From an uncultured Clostridia bacterium (GTDB taxonomy: Bacteria; Bacillota; Clostridia; Christensenellales; UBA1242), in the NCBI GenBank assembly GCA_944372745.1, contig CALWAB010000101.1:1-24293 (forward strand): 24,293 bases of DNA, given 5' to 3'. Positions 24,143 through 24,293 of the stretch are shown piece after piece. Numbering within the stretch: the stretch's first letter is position 1; each line of letters starts with the position of its first letter. The translations under genes and the position numbers were made by a program. The notes beneath the pieces are model-generated. The model was not told the DNA's origin, did no database searches, and saw only the letters and a list, made by a program, of their open reading frames with translations.

Positions 24143-24153
24143 ATGTTTTCGTC
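24121..24153 (-). terminator. Terminator of the minus-strand rpsT
   Basis: An 11-bp perfect stem GACGAAAACAT / ATGTTTTCGTC (24129-24139, 24143-24153) with a 3-nt loop is followed on the minus strand by TTTTTTCTT. It lies 34 bp past the rpsT stop codon. Confidence 0.85.
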
Positions 24154-24186
24154 ATAAAAATTTACTTATCCTAGAAAGTAGAGAGA

Positions 24187-24293
24187 TTACTTAGAAGAAT
24201 TTGCTTGATTATATTCGCGGGTGATAGCAGATATTTTTCTAGAAGCAGTGTTCTTGTGATAAACGCCATCAAGTCTAGCAGAGTCAATCAAAG
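24187..24293 (-). CDS. rpsT: Ribosomal protein S20, C-terminal part (runs off right edge)
   Basis: Reading leftward from the window edge, the frame encodes LIDSARLDGVYHKNTASRKI and then a short Ser/Asn/Lys-rich end, stopping with TAA at 24187-24189. This matches the C-terminal region of S20, where LID-A---G--HKN-A-RK is the conserved core. S20 is a primary binder of 16S rRNA in the 30S subunit. Only about 35 of some 85-90 residues lie in the window; the start is outside. A clean terminator follows. Confidence 0.85.
   Translation of the reverse strand, partial: LIDSARLDGVYHKNTASRKISAITREYNQANSSK

Noticed and set aside
1..24293. CRISPR arrays, tRNA genes and insertion sequences
   Set aside because: No regularly spaced repeats, no cloverleaf with a TpsiC arm, and no transposase frame were seen on either strand.

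Overview
The window is low-GC DNA with short intergenic gaps, AGGAG-type ribosome binding sites, TTGnnn/TATAAT promoters and Rho-independent terminators. RNase J, Obg, MurI/RacE, ribosomal protein S20 and a trmR-trhP pair of the Bacillus yrrM-yrrO type point to a Bacillota (Firmicutes) chromosome, probably a Clostridia-like lineage. I cannot name the genus. Nearly all genes lie on the minus strand.

Layout: (1) 1-326, the 3' part of a plus-strand structured RNA of unrecognised class ending in a clean terminator. (2) 327-7285, host genes on the minus strand: an unknown hydrophobic-hairpin protein; trhP and trmR, which together make 5-methoxyuridine at wobble position 34 of tRNA; a long RNase J; and a polytopic membrane protein. 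(3) 7286-7893, a gene-free AT-rich stretch with several inverted repeats and two strong terminators. (4) 7894-19252, a compact phage structural module. In transcription order it holds a sigma-region-4/ArpU-like regulator, large terminase, a small terminase-like protein, a small zinc-finger protein, portal, scaffold, major capsid protein, two small head-completion type proteins, a P22 gp10-like beta-propeller tail protein, a long coiled-coil protein, a BhlA/UviB-like protein and a phi-LC3-like holin. One small two-helix membrane protein is embedded on the opposite strand with its own promoter. (5) 19756-24009, host genes again: obg, a degenerate SDR-fold protein, a single-pass envelope protein and glutamate racemase. 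(6) The right edge carries the end of rpsT on the minus strand, facing a plus-strand copy of an rpsT promoter, ribosome binding site and first codons that ends inside the rpsT terminator.

The most interesting object is the 11.4-kb phage module. Every structural gene is open and the terminase keeps its ATPase and nuclease residues. No integrase, repressor, replication gene, endolysin, tape measure or obvious receptor-binding protein is visible, and both flanks are ordinary host genes. It could be a domesticated capsid or gene-transfer-agent-like locus, a satellite that depends on functions elsewhere, or a decayed prophage that kept only its late operon. Repeated operator-like motifs at the regulator promoter and upstream of terL suggest a dedicated switch. 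The second notable item is the rpsT head-to-head arrangement, which looks like a hairpin-associated inversion, a partial duplication, or an assembly fold-back.
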